DNA from: Saprospiraceae bacterium
GTDB taxonomy: Bacteria; Bacteroidota; Bacteroidia; Chitinophagales; Saprospiraceae
Assembly: GCA_016714085.1 (NCBI GenBank)
Contig: JADJNW010000004.1
Span: 310,001 to 374,000 of the forward strand
Length of the DNA: 64,000 nt
Reading direction: 5' to 3'
In this document: positions 56,714 through 64,000 of the stretch, in pieces
Position numbering within the stretch: position 1 is the first letter of the stretch
Layout of the letters: each line of letters opens with the position of its first letter
Translations under genes and position numbers: made by a program
Notes under the pieces: generated by a model
Seen by the model: the letters and a program-made list of their open reading frames with translations, nothing else
What the model was told of the DNA's origin: nothing
Database searches by the model: none

Positions 56714-56770
56714 GGGATGGGAGAATGGGGTGATAAGGAGATGGGGAGATAGGGTGACCAAGGAGATAGG
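56714..56770. repeat. Purine-rich word repeat (ggagatgggg) upstream of hflX
   Basis: Several near-tandem copies of gggagatggggagat, ggagatagg and related words. The spacer before the M29 gene (58098-58140) uses a related word (gagacttggggacttgg). Confidence 0.5.
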
Positions 56771-56880
56771 AAAATTGGAATAGTTGAGATTTCAGTTTTT
56801 AAAAAGAAAACGACGATTCGGGAAACTGTTAAAATAAAGCGACTGTTTACAAGTAAATAAACAAAAGACAATTTGCACCC

Positions 56881-58098
56881 ATGAAGAATGGATGGACCGT
56901 AGGGGAGACTGGCAAAAAGGGGCTCAAAATACTTCAGGAGAAAGCTGTGCTGGTTGGATTGGTATATAAAGACCAAACGGAAGCCCAAGTGAACGAGTAT
57001 TTAGATGAGCTGGAATTTCTGGCGCTGACGGCTGGCGCACAGAGCATTAAACGTTTTATTCAAAAACTACCGCATCCCGATACACGTACCTTTATTGGTA
57101 AAGGGAAAATGGAAGAAATCGGGAAATACCTTGATAAACATGAAGATATAAATATGGTCATTTTTGATGATGACCTGAGCGGCAAGCAAACCAACAACCT
57201 CGAAGAGTTCCTCAAGGTAAAAATCATTGACCGAAGTAGCCTTATCCTTGATATTTTTGCTTCACGCGCGCAAACTGCACAAGCCAAAACGCAAGTAGAA
57301 CTCGCCCAAATGCAATATTTACTGCCCAGATTGCGAGGCTTGTGGACACACTTGGAGCGCCAGCGCGGTGGTATCGGGATGCGTGGACCCGGTGAAAAAG
57401 AAATCGAGACCGACCGCCGTATTGTGCGCGATAAAATTTCTTTGCTCAAAGAAAAGTTGCAAAAGATTGACCAGCAGAATATTACCCAACGCAAGAATCG
57501 GGGCGAACTCATTCGTGTTTCGCTCGTAGGCTATACCAATGTTGGCAAGTCCACTTTGATGAATATGCTGAGTAAATCGGAAGTTTTTGCTGAAGACAAG
57601 CTTTTTGCTACCCTTGATACGACCGTTCGCAAAGTTGTTTTTGAAGGTGTACCTTTTCTTTTGTCGGATACGGTTGGTTTTATTCGCAAATTGCCACATC
57701 ACTTGATTGAAAGTTTTAAATCAACGCTGGATGAAGTCCGCGAAAGCGATATTTTATTGCATGTAGTGGACATTGCGCACCCGCAGCATGAAGAACATAT
57801 TCGCACTGTTAATAATACATTAGAAGAATTAAAAGCACTGGATAAGCCAACTTTATTAGTGTTTAATAAAATTGATTTATATCGTAAAAAATATTATGAT
57901 CCTTTTATTGATGAAGAGGCGAAGGAAGAAATTGAAGAAGGCTTGCGCGGCAGCTTGAAGCATCTTTTTGGATATGATAATATCTTTATTTCTGCTTTAA
58001 GTAAAGAAAATATTGAGGTTTTGCGCGAAAAAATTATTACATTGGTGAAAGAACAATATAAAATTCGTTATCCGTATCAAGTAAAACAATGGACTTGA
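56881..58098 (+). CDS. hflX: GTPase HflX
   Basis: A 405-residue ribosome-associated GTPase that splits stalled or stressed ribosomes. The N-terminal HflX domain is seen in HPDTRTFIGKGKMEEI and DRSSLILDIFASRAQTAQAK, followed by the ribosome-contact helix region RGLWTHLERQRGGIGMRGPG and EKEIETDRR. The G domain has G1 VGYTNVGKSTLMN, switch TLDTTVRK, G3 DTVGFIRKLPHHLIESFKST and G4 FNKIDLYRKK. Full length for the family. It follows the EnvC-like gene by 169 bp containing the purine-rich repeat. Confidence 0.95.
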   Translation: MKNGWTVGETGKKGLKILQEKAVLVGLVYKDQTEAQVNEYLDELEFLALTAGAQSIKRFIQKLPHPDTRTFIGKGKMEEIGKYLDKHEDINMVIFDDDLSGKQTNNLEEFLKVKIIDRSSLILDIFASRAQTAQAKTQVELAQMQYLLPRLRGLWTHLERQRGGIGMRGPGEKEIETDRRIVRDKISLLKEKLQKIDQQNITQRKNRGELIRVSLVGYTNVGKSTLMNMLSKSEVFAEDKLFATLDTTVRKVVFEGVPFLLSDTVGFIRKLPHHLIESFKSTLDEVRESDILLHVVDIAHPQHEEHIRTVNNTLEELKALDKPTLLVFNKIDLYRKKYYDPFIDEEAKEEIEEGLRGSLKHLFGYDNIFISALSKENIEVLREKIITLVKEQYKIRYPYQVKQWT

Positions 58099-58183
58099 TA
58101 AAGGCTTGGAGATTGAGAGACTTGGGGACTTGGAGAATGGTTATTTGTTATCAGGAGACAATGGTACAATGAAACAGGAGAAG

Positions 58184-59287
58184 ATGGACAATATGTTGAA
58201 AAAATATGCGAACTTATTGGTGCACTACTGTTTAAATATTCAGGAAAACGATAAATTGTACATTCGCACAACGACGCTGGCAGAGCCTTTGGTACGCGAA
58301 GTGTTTCGCAGTGCAGTGAATGCTGGTGGAATTGTAGAGATTGATTTCGAGTTTAGGGAGCAAAATCGAATTTTTTTGGAAGAAGCAAAAAGCGAACAAT
58401 TAAAATATGTTTCACCTTTTTATAAGCAAGCCATAGAAAGTTTCGATGCCTATTTGTACATTCGTGCTCCTTTTAACCTGCGTGAAATGCAGAACGCAGA
58501 TGCCGAAAAGTCGGGCATCCGGCAAGAGGCTTTTAAAGAAGTGAACAAAATTTATTTTGAACGTACAGCAACCAGGGATTTGAAGCGCAATTTATGTCAA
58601 TTCCCAACACAGGCAAGTGCGCAAGAAGCGGGAATGTCTTTGGAAGAATATGAGGATTTTGTTTATAATGCTTGTAAACTTTTTGAGGAAAATCCAATAG
58701 AAAGTTGGTTGCAAGTGCGACGCGAACAGCAAGGAATTGTCGATTTTTTGAATAAGAAAGAGAAAATACGTTACAAAGGTGACGGGATTGATATTACATT
58801 TTCTACCAAAGGGCGTACCTGGATCAATTCTGACGGACAAACCAATATGCCTTCGGGCGAGGTCTATACTTCACCGATAGAAGACTCGGTTAACGGCGTG
58901 GTGCGATTTTCTTTCCCTGCGGCGTACATGGGGCATGAAGTGGAGGACGTCACCCTTTGGGTGAAAGATGGATATGTGGATCGCTGGGAGGCTCGACGCG
59001 GCAAGGAATTGCTCGATCATGTATTTGCGCTGGAAGGTGCGCGGCGCTTTGGTGAAGCGGCGATTGGAACGAATTACAGCATTGACCGATTTACGAAGAA
59101 TATCCTCTTTGATGAAAAAATAGGCGGCACGATACACATGGCAGTTGGGCAATCGTATTTACAAACGGGCGGCAAAAATCAATCTACCGTTCATTGGGAT
59201 ATGATCGCCGAAATGCGCAACGGTGGAGAAATTTATGCAGACGACGAGAAAATTTACCAGAATGGCAGCTTTTTGCCTAACTTTTAA
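58184..59287 (+). CDS. M29 family aminopeptidase
   Basis: About 367 residues from the ATG at 58184, chosen because it directly precedes the conserved start (LKKYANLLVHYCLNIQENDK) and an AGGAG lies 4 bases upstream. The frame upstream runs through a spacer word repeat. The M29 fold is recognised by DKLYIRTTTLAEPLVREVFR, the C-terminal domain motifs NMPSGEVYTSPIEDSVNG, GARRFGEAAIGTNYSIDRF and KIGGTIHMAVGQSY, and the last metal ligands in STVHWDMIAEMR. It is probably a cytoplasmic cobalt- or zinc-dependent aminopeptidase of broad specificity. Confidence 0.9.
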   Translation: MDNMLKKYANLLVHYCLNIQENDKLYIRTTTLAEPLVREVFRSAVNAGGIVEIDFEFREQNRIFLEEAKSEQLKYVSPFYKQAIESFDAYLYIRAPFNLREMQNADAEKSGIRQEAFKEVNKIYFERTATRDLKRNLCQFPTQASAQEAGMSLEEYEDFVYNACKLFEENPIESWLQVRREQQGIVDFLNKKEKIRYKGDGIDITFSTKGRTWINSDGQTNMPSGEVYTSPIEDSVNGVVRFSFPAAYMGHEVEDVTLWVKDGYVDRWEARRGKELLDHVFALEGARRFGEAAIGTNYSIDRFTKNILFDEKIGGTIHMAVGQSYLQTGGKNQSTVHWDMIAEMRNGGEIYADDEKIYQNGSFLPNF

Positions 59288-59457
59288 TGCAAAAAAGCTT
59301 ACTTTTTGATAAAATGTAAAATATTTATTGATAGAAATTTGTATGTTAGGTTTTCCCTGTTTTAAATTTATACATAACTTGCAGTTGAAGCACTGTTTTA
59401 CACATTTAAGACAGACCAACAAAACCAATTTTTAACCCAAAACTAACGCTCAGAACC

Positions 59458-60183
59458 GTGAACACTAACATTGCTTTTTTAGAATTAAAGTATGGCAACA
59501 TTTACGGAGGCTTCCCCAATTTTTACGCAATCAGTGAAATTTCCCTGCTGGTATTTGAAAAGGAAACCAACCGGATTTTTTTAGAGAGCTGGGTCAATAA
59601 TGCCAATGTGGATGTGGTGAATGTATTCGCCAAAGTCAATGAATTAGGGCATACCACTGGACGCGGCAAAGAGGTCATCAACCTCCGCACGCGCCGGAAG
59701 AAACCATTTCAGGAAGATTTTAGGCTGGATGAACACCAAATCAGGTTTGCACTCAAAAATCTGCTGCCCACCCGAATGCCGATCAAAAACTTTTTGATGA
59801 AAAACCTGAAGAAATATCGCTTCCGGGACATCATTGTGTTCGATGGTCGCAGGGATATTTTCCTTTGCGAAAAGGCAGGTGTCAATTTTGATCGCTACAA
59901 CATCGTTGATTTGCAAAAAGACCTCAACAAGGAAACGGAATACCTGTTTTCGTTGAACAAATTGGCGGTTGTCATCAATTATGAGATGGATAGCTCTTAT
60001 TTGCGTTCCAACAATCTGGAATATTGGCTGCACCCAATCGCTGCGCGGCAGATCACGCCAAAATCGGCTTCTTATGATGCGGCAAGATTGATGATGGTGT
60101 ATAATGAATACCATGAGTACCGCGATGACTTTATGCTCAAAGCAGCACTGATTATCAATAAGATACAGAATTCGAAAATATAA
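59458..60183 (+). CDS. Unrecognised 241-residue protein, resembling a degenerate DEDD-type exonuclease fold
   Basis: The frame starts at GTG (59458) after a 170-bp spacer and ends before a strong terminator. The order of elements resembles an RNase H-like 3'-5' exonuclease: an N-terminal strand pair (IAFLELKYGNIYGGFPNFYA, ISEISLLVFEKETN), a middle segment IVFDGRRDIFLCEKAGVNFD followed by NIVDLQKDLNK, and a late helix (SYDAARLMMVYNEYHEY). The first DxE is replaced by FLE, so catalysis by the usual mechanism is doubtful. I cannot name a family. No membrane segment or export signal; probably cytoplasmic and monocistronic. Confidence 0.6.
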   Translation: MNTNIAFLELKYGNIYGGFPNFYAISEISLLVFEKETNRIFLESWVNNANVDVVNVFAKVNELGHTTGRGKEVINLRTRRKKPFQEDFRLDEHQIRFALKNLLPTRMPIKNFLMKNLKKYRFRDIIVFDGRRDIFLCEKAGVNFDRYNIVDLQKDLNKETEYLFSLNKLAVVINYEMDSSYLRSNNLEYWLHPIAARQITPKSASYDAARLMMVYNEYHEYRDDFMLKAALIINKIQNSKI

Positions 60184-60221
60184 ATATTATTACATCTTTC
60201 AGATGTAAATCTCCGCTAACA

Positions 60222-60263
60222 TTAGGTCTATAAGATTTATTAAATCTTGTAGACCTAAGCCTT
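60222..60263 (+). terminator. Terminator after the 59.4 kb gene
   Basis: An 18-bp stem (60222-60239 with 60241-60258, one G-U pair; the central A/T pairs open to form the loop) is followed by T5. Confidence 0.85.
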
Positions 60264-60469
60264 TTTAATAGAAAGGACGCGCATTTCTTCTGCTTACCGC
60301 TCCATTCTCAACTTTATTTGCAATAAGACGGAAATAATTAAAAAGACGGCCAACGCTTTTGCCTGGATTAATTGTCTATACAATCAAGAGCAGCTATGCC
60401 TGCTTCTTACTTTAAGTGTTTGATTAATAATTTCATACCGGATTAGACCCTGGTCTTTTCCGGTTTTTT
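60264..60469 (+). ncRNA. Gene-free segment ending in its own terminator; possible small RNA (speculative)
   Basis: No ORF. It contains small hairpins (ATTGT/ACAAT near 60377-60390, AGCAG/CTGCT near 60391-60410). It ends with a two-part stem ACCGG 60437-60441 with CCGGT 60460-60464, plus AGACC with GGTCT, followed by T6. Because the preceding gene already has a terminator at 60222-60263, the second one may end a separate short transcript. No convincing promoter was found. Confidence 0.25.
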
Positions 60470-60493
60470 ATTACACTCCTTTTTAGCTAAGTC

Positions 60494-60530
60494 AAAAAAA
60501 AACAAAGCCGACACCTCGAAAGGCATCGGC
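60494..60530 (-). terminator. Terminator of the amidohydrolase operon
   Basis: On the minus strand a 10-bp stem (60521-60530 with 60507-60516, two G-U pairs) with a 4-base loop is followed by a U-rich tail (A tract 60494-60502). Confidence 0.8.
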
Positions 60531-60581
60531 TCGTCCTCAAATTGAATTAGTATGAAAAAACGCTCACTAATTGAGCACAAT

Positions 60582-61985
60582 CTATTGTTTGCCTAGTATT
60601 TTCGCTTCTTCCAGCATACTGTTAAGGGTTGTTTCGTTGTAAAATTTTCCTTGGCGGAAAACGCCTTTAATAGACTTAGTATGTTGAATATTTTCCAATG
60701 GATTGGCTTTCAACAATACCAAATCCGCGTCTTTTCCTATGGAAATAGTACCTTTTCGATCAGAAATGCCAAGATAATGAGCGGTATTTATAGTGGCTGT
60801 TTGCAAAGCAGCATAAGGCGACAAGCCAGCATTCATCAAGGCTTCCAACTCGTAATGCACCGAAAATCCTTGCACAATAAACCACTCCGGCGAATCAGAA
60901 CCGCAAAGCAGCGGAACCCCTGCCTGGTGCAAAGCTACGGTAATTTGATTGCGCAAATCCCGGAAGCGATCGCGTCGGGATTCGGTGGGTGCATTTTGCC
61001 AGAAAAAATTGCGCGTGTCGAACCGAGCTTTATGAAACGACTGTGGAATGTATTGAAAATCAGGAGATTGTCTGATATAATCCTCGCTTTGTCCTATGCT
61101 AAATGAAGAATGTAAAAAATGGCTTGTCGGTGAAACTGCGATGCCAGCATCTTTTATCCTTTGTACCAATGCCGGGATTTTGCTTTCTTCGAGATAATCC
61201 ACTGTTGGCCATGCTTGTTGTCGATTCCAAATGTTTGTACCAGATACACTAATCTTTGATGAAGCCGTATCCGGCAGCAATTGCTCCAGAAATTCATCCA
61301 TGTGCTCGTTTTGTTGCTTCGCGGCAAGCGATTTATCCAAGCCTACATCCGGGCCAACGTGCCCGGTAACTTTAATGCCAACTTCTTTCGCCGTTTGTAC
61401 AATGGCATCGTACTGTTCAGGATAAACAAAAAAAGTGATTTTAATCTCGTCATAGCCTTCTTTCTTGAATCGGCGCACCGCATTTGCCGCATCCGCTCTG
61501 CTTTTGACGATTTGTCCAAAAAAAGGACCTGAGTAGCCCCATTTGCCCACCAATTGTGGACTTGCCACGAATAATTCCGGCCCAGCGATTTCGCCCTTTG
61601 CAATTTTCTTTTTTAAATCCAGATAAAGGGAGTCGCCATTCATCACACGAGCAGTCGTGACGCCATTCACCAAAGGGAGTTTGGCTTCTTCCGGCAAAAA
61701 TTTTGCGTCTAAGCCCTGCTCGGTGAAAAAGTGCATATGCATATCCATCAAGCCGGGGATGAGATACTTGCCGCTTCCATCGACTACTGTTGCTTTACGT
61801 GGAATTTTTATTTCAGAAACAGCACCGATTTTACTGATTTTACCTTTTTCTATAATAACCGTTTGATCTGATAATACCCGCTCGGCATCCATCGGGATCA
61901 CATTCACATTGCGAATGGCATACGTTTGTGCATTTACATAAACGATTAATAAAAAGCTAAAAATTGTAAAGAAAAGCGATTTCAT
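60582..61985 (-). CDS. Exported amidohydrolase
   Basis: 467 residues with a signal peptide (FFTIFSFLLIVYVNAQ) and the amidohydrolase TIM barrel. Metal ligands are visible: HxH in GLMDMHMHFF after the N-terminal beta sandwich, a candidate carboxylated Lys in GYDEIKITFF, His in VTGHVGPD and QNEHMDEF, and the final Asp in LLCGSDSPEW. It belongs to the imidazolonepropionase-like or prolidase-like branch, whose members hydrolyse cyclic amides, dipeptides or lactones; the substrate is unknown. The gene begins 4 bp after the stop of the serine hydrolase gene, so the two form an operon ending at the terminator at 60494-60530. Confidence 0.87.
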   Translation of the reverse strand: MKSLFFTIFSFLLIVYVNAQTYAIRNVNVIPMDAERVLSDQTVIIEKGKISKIGAVSEIKIPRKATVVDGSGKYLIPGLMDMHMHFFTEQGLDAKFLPEEAKLPLVNGVTTARVMNGDSLYLDLKKKIAKGEIAGPELFVASPQLVGKWGYSGPFFGQIVKSRADAANAVRRFKKEGYDEIKITFFVYPEQYDAIVQTAKEVGIKVTGHVGPDVGLDKSLAAKQQNEHMDEFLEQLLPDTASSKISVSGTNIWNRQQAWPTVDYLEESKIPALVQRIKDAGIAVSPTSHFLHSSFSIGQSEDYIRQSPDFQYIPQSFHKARFDTRNFFWQNAPTESRRDRFRDLRNQITVALHQAGVPLLCGSDSPEWFIVQGFSVHYELEALMNAGLSPYAALQTATINTAHYLGISDRKGTISIGKDADLVLLKANPLENIQHTKSIKGVFRQGKFYNETTLNSMLEEAKILGKQ

Positions 61986-61989
61986 TACA

Positions 61990-63114
61990 TTATTTTTTCA
62001 AATCATTTACTACCATTTCTGCAATCGGATTAACAAAACGCCCAAACCCCTTTACTTTAGGCATTTCGTCGGTATTAAATTGGATTGCAATAGCAAACCC
62101 ATGATCTTTAAAGTATTTCACTTCCGACACATAGCCCGGAAACCAGCCGGAATGCCCGTAAGTCTTGCCCTGTCTGCTTTCGCCAATGATGACGCCCAAT
62201 CCATAGAGGTTGTTCCCGAGCTTGGAAGGTACACCTTGCAACATCATATCCAGCATTTCTTTATTAAAAGCTTTACCTTCGTATAAATATTTCGCCCAAC
62301 GCGCCAGATCGGTCGGAGTGGTAGCATAGCCACCGCCCGTCCATTCCAATTGCGGATTGATGACAAATTTTCCATCTTTAATAATCGGGCCTTCGATCAG
62401 AAAAGGACTACCGGGTTGCGAATAGCCTGTTGCCATGCCTTTTAATTCGCGTCGATCCGACTGTATAATATTTTTCAAACCTGAAGGTTTCAAAATCAAT
62501 TCATTAGCAAGATCGTAATATTGTTTGCCGGTAATTTTTTCCATAATCATGCCGAGGATGATATAATTGGTATCAGCATACCCCCAATCCTTACCAGCTT
62601 CAAATAATCCTTTTCCAAATATGTAACGAATGCACTCCAATGGCGTCCAGATTTTGTCGGGTTCTTGCGCCGTTCGCTTCAAAAATGCCTCATTTTGAAC
62701 GTGTTCCGGCACACCGGAAGTATGATTCATCAACATTCGCACTGTAATCGAACGCGCATTCGGAATGCTGTCAAACCAAATTTCTTTGCCCAAATAAGTG
62801 CTGATCGGTTCATCGAGTTTTAACTTGCCTTGTTCCACCAATTTGAGCGCGGTGGCTGCCACAATCGTTTTGCCAATGCTACCTGCCAGCAGGAAATGCC
62901 TGGAATCCAGGGATTGATTACTTTCTAAATCGGCTTTACCTTTGGCGCTAGCAATTGCTTCCCCATTTGGCAAGATTACTGCGAGGCTTACTCCTGGAAA
63001 GTCGCTGGCTTTGTACAAAGAATCCAAGTATCGATCGATCGAGGTTTTCAGGTCTTGCGCCAGCAAGCCATTTACCAAAAAGCAGCATAACAAACCAATT
63101 CTAGCGATTTTCAT
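61990..63114 (-). CDS. Exported serine hydrolase of the class C beta-lactamase/PBP fold
   Basis: About 374 residues from the ATG at 63114, which starts the signal peptide (MKIARIGLLCCFLVNGLLAQ); a start three codons upstream is also possible. The nucleophile is in LAGSIGKTIVAATAL (S-x-x-K). The second motif reads GYADTNYIIL, where Y-A-D replaces Y-x-N, and the third is GHSGWFPGYV (H-x-G in place of K-T-G), typical of esterase or D-peptidase members and not of true beta-lactamases. Probably periplasmic; the substrate is unknown. It is the first gene of a two-gene operon with the amidohydrolase. Confidence 0.87.
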   Translation of the reverse strand: MKIARIGLLCCFLVNGLLAQDLKTSIDRYLDSLYKASDFPGVSLAVILPNGEAIASAKGKADLESNQSLDSRHFLLAGSIGKTIVAATALKLVEQGKLKLDEPISTYLGKEIWFDSIPNARSITVRMLMNHTSGVPEHVQNEAFLKRTAQEPDKIWTPLECIRYIFGKGLFEAGKDWGYADTNYIILGMIMEKITGKQYYDLANELILKPSGLKNIIQSDRRELKGMATGYSQPGSPFLIEGPIIKDGKFVINPQLEWTGGGYATTPTDLARWAKYLYEGKAFNKEMLDMMLQGVPSKLGNNLYGLGVIIGESRQGKTYGHSGWFPGYVSEVKYFKDHGFAIAIQFNTDEMPKVKGFGRFVNPIAEMVVNDLKK

Positions 63115-63192
63115 AATAATCAACAGGTTATATATCGTAAAATAATTGAAAATCTATTCATCTCCTCGTCTCTCAGTCCCCCAGTCACCATA

Positions 63193-64000
63193 TTATCCAT
63201 TATTTCCCGCCCTTTGTTTTTCCTCTTCAGCGCCACCAACCCGACGACGAGAAGGAGCAACTGTGGTTTTGCCAAAGCGATAAGTGAACGTCAGCATTGC
63301 CATACGCGTAGGGCGACGAGCCTTCCAGACTTCATCTACATTCGCAAATTTAGTAACACCACGCGGATATCCTTTCCAAAATATATCATTTACATTCAAA
63401 CGAAGCGTCCCTTTATTCTGCAAAATATTCTTTTGCAAACCCAATGAAAGCTGCCACATTGGTTGAATGGTGGTGATACCATAAGCCGATTTATTATGAT
63501 AAAAGAAGGTCACTTCTCCAGAAAAGCCTTTAGGCAATGTAAGCCGATTGATGCTATTGATATAAAATGTCGGTAGCGCATTATCCAATTGCGTATTGGC
63601 AACCACGCCCGTGTAGCGCGAGTGAAAACCATTCAATTCGGTGCGATTGTTCCACCATTTTACAGGATTGAAAGTAGCGCTAAAGCTCAAGCCATAATAT
63701 TCTAATTCTGCTATATTCGCAATGGATTGAACCATAATGCGTTGCTCATCATCTTGTAAAAATACTTGCGTTATTACATCATCCGTGATGCTATAATTAA
63801 AAGTCGTGGTGAAACGCTGCAAAAAAGTGTGTGACACCTCGAAAGAGTAGGTCAACTGTGGCAATAAGAAAGGATTTCCTTCGCTATAAGTCGTGCGATC
63901 TACAAAACCCCGGAACGGATTCAACTGACGGTAACTGGGGCGGTCGATGCGGCGACTCATGGAATAATTGAAACTATGCTTTTCCGAAGGACTCCATTGC
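63193..64000 (-). CDS. TonB-dependent-receptor-like outer membrane protein, C-terminal part (5' end outside window)
   Basis: The frame is open to the right edge of the window, so the start is missing and the internal Met at 63960 is not the start. The visible 269 residues are the end of a beta-barrel with SMSRRIDRPSYRQLNPFRGF, nearly the same motif as in the receptor at 17378-19828, and alternating aromatic strands. It ends with MLTFTYRFGKTTVAPSRRR and a polar tail. It is a paralogue of the OMP_b-brl_3 family; ligand unknown. A pyrimidine-rich word-repeat spacer (63160-63192) separates it from the serine hydrolase gene. Confidence 0.83.
   Translation of the reverse strand, partial: QWSPSEKHSFNYSMSRRIDRPSYRQLNPFRGFVDRTTYSEGNPFLLPQLTYSFEVSHTFLQRFTTTFNYSITDDVITQVFLQDDEQRIMVQSIANIAELEYYGLSFSATFNPVKWWNNRTELNGFHSRYTGVVANTQLDNALPTFYINSINRLTLPKGFSGEVTFFYHNKSAYGITTIQPMWQLSLGLQKNILQNKGTLRLNVNDIFWKGYPRGVTKFANVDEVWKARRPTRMAMLTFTYRFGKTTVAPSRRRVGGAEEEKQRAGNNG

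Noticed and set aside
61990..63114. True class C beta-lactamase
   Set aside because: The third motif is H-x-G and the second Y-A-D, as in esterase or D-peptidase relatives; nothing indicates beta-lactam hydrolysis.

Overview
The window is chromosomal DNA of a member of the Bacteroidota, probably in or near the Saprospiria (placement inferred, not tested). The evidence is a type IX secretion C-terminal sorting domain on an S8 protease, many families typical of the phylum (DUF4783, DUF4286, DUF4292, DUF5916, DUF2911, OMP_b-brl_3 receptors, large two-half FtsX permeases), the gene orders holB-ricT, acpP-fabF-rnc and TPR-DUF4292-EnvC, and promoters of the Bacteroidota TTTG-N19-21-TAnnTTTG type. 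No rRNA, tRNA, CRISPR array, integrase or transposase was recognised.

Layout. 1-9.0 kb: end of holB, ricT, lpdA, a secreted S8 protease, DUF4783, gpmI and a small lipoprotein. 9.05-9.8 kb: a gene-free gap with two well-formed minus-strand promoters; one is followed by a textbook terminator about 90 nt downstream and looks like an unannotated small RNA. 9.8-16.8 kb: M28 peptidase, hpt, polA, murA, DUF4286. 16.8-22.4 kb (minus): DinB-like, outer-membrane receptor, DUF2911, a small TonB_C protein, a membrane-bound LytTR regulator. 22.6-30.1 kb: acyl-CoA dehydrogenase, a secreted basic-tailed protein, S9 peptidase, DUF5916. 30.4-46.9 kb: an NtrY/NtrC-like two-component system divergent from an array of five FtsX-type permease genes (the last decayed) with an alpha/beta hydrolase inside it. 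46.9-64 kb: SWIM protein, rnc, fabF, acpP, divergent pyk, TPR/DUF4292/EnvC, hflX, M29 aminopeptidase, an unrecognised RNase-H-fold-like protein, amidohydrolase plus serine hydrolase, and the C-terminal part of a second receptor.

The most interesting biology is the 30-47 kb locus. The intergenic region between the sigma-54 activator and the permease array carries a good sigma-54 -24/-12 element and, upstream of it, two tandem 16-bp dyads (TGTTC-N6-GNACA) spaced 21 bp centre to centre, as expected for an enhancer bound by the neighbouring activator. The sequence alone therefore suggests a wired circuit: membrane sensor kinase, sigma-54 activator, upstream activating sites, permease array. No ABC ATPase is encoded in the window.

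A warning on sequence quality: ten genes, including lpdA, polA, murA and fabF, are each broken by exactly one single-base indel, about half of them in homopolymers, and in every case correcting one base restores a normal-length protein. A run of G/C homopolymers at 14.84-14.98 kb looks like base-calling or assembly debris. These frameshifts are most likely errors and not real mutations, so I annotate those genes as single CDSs across the break.
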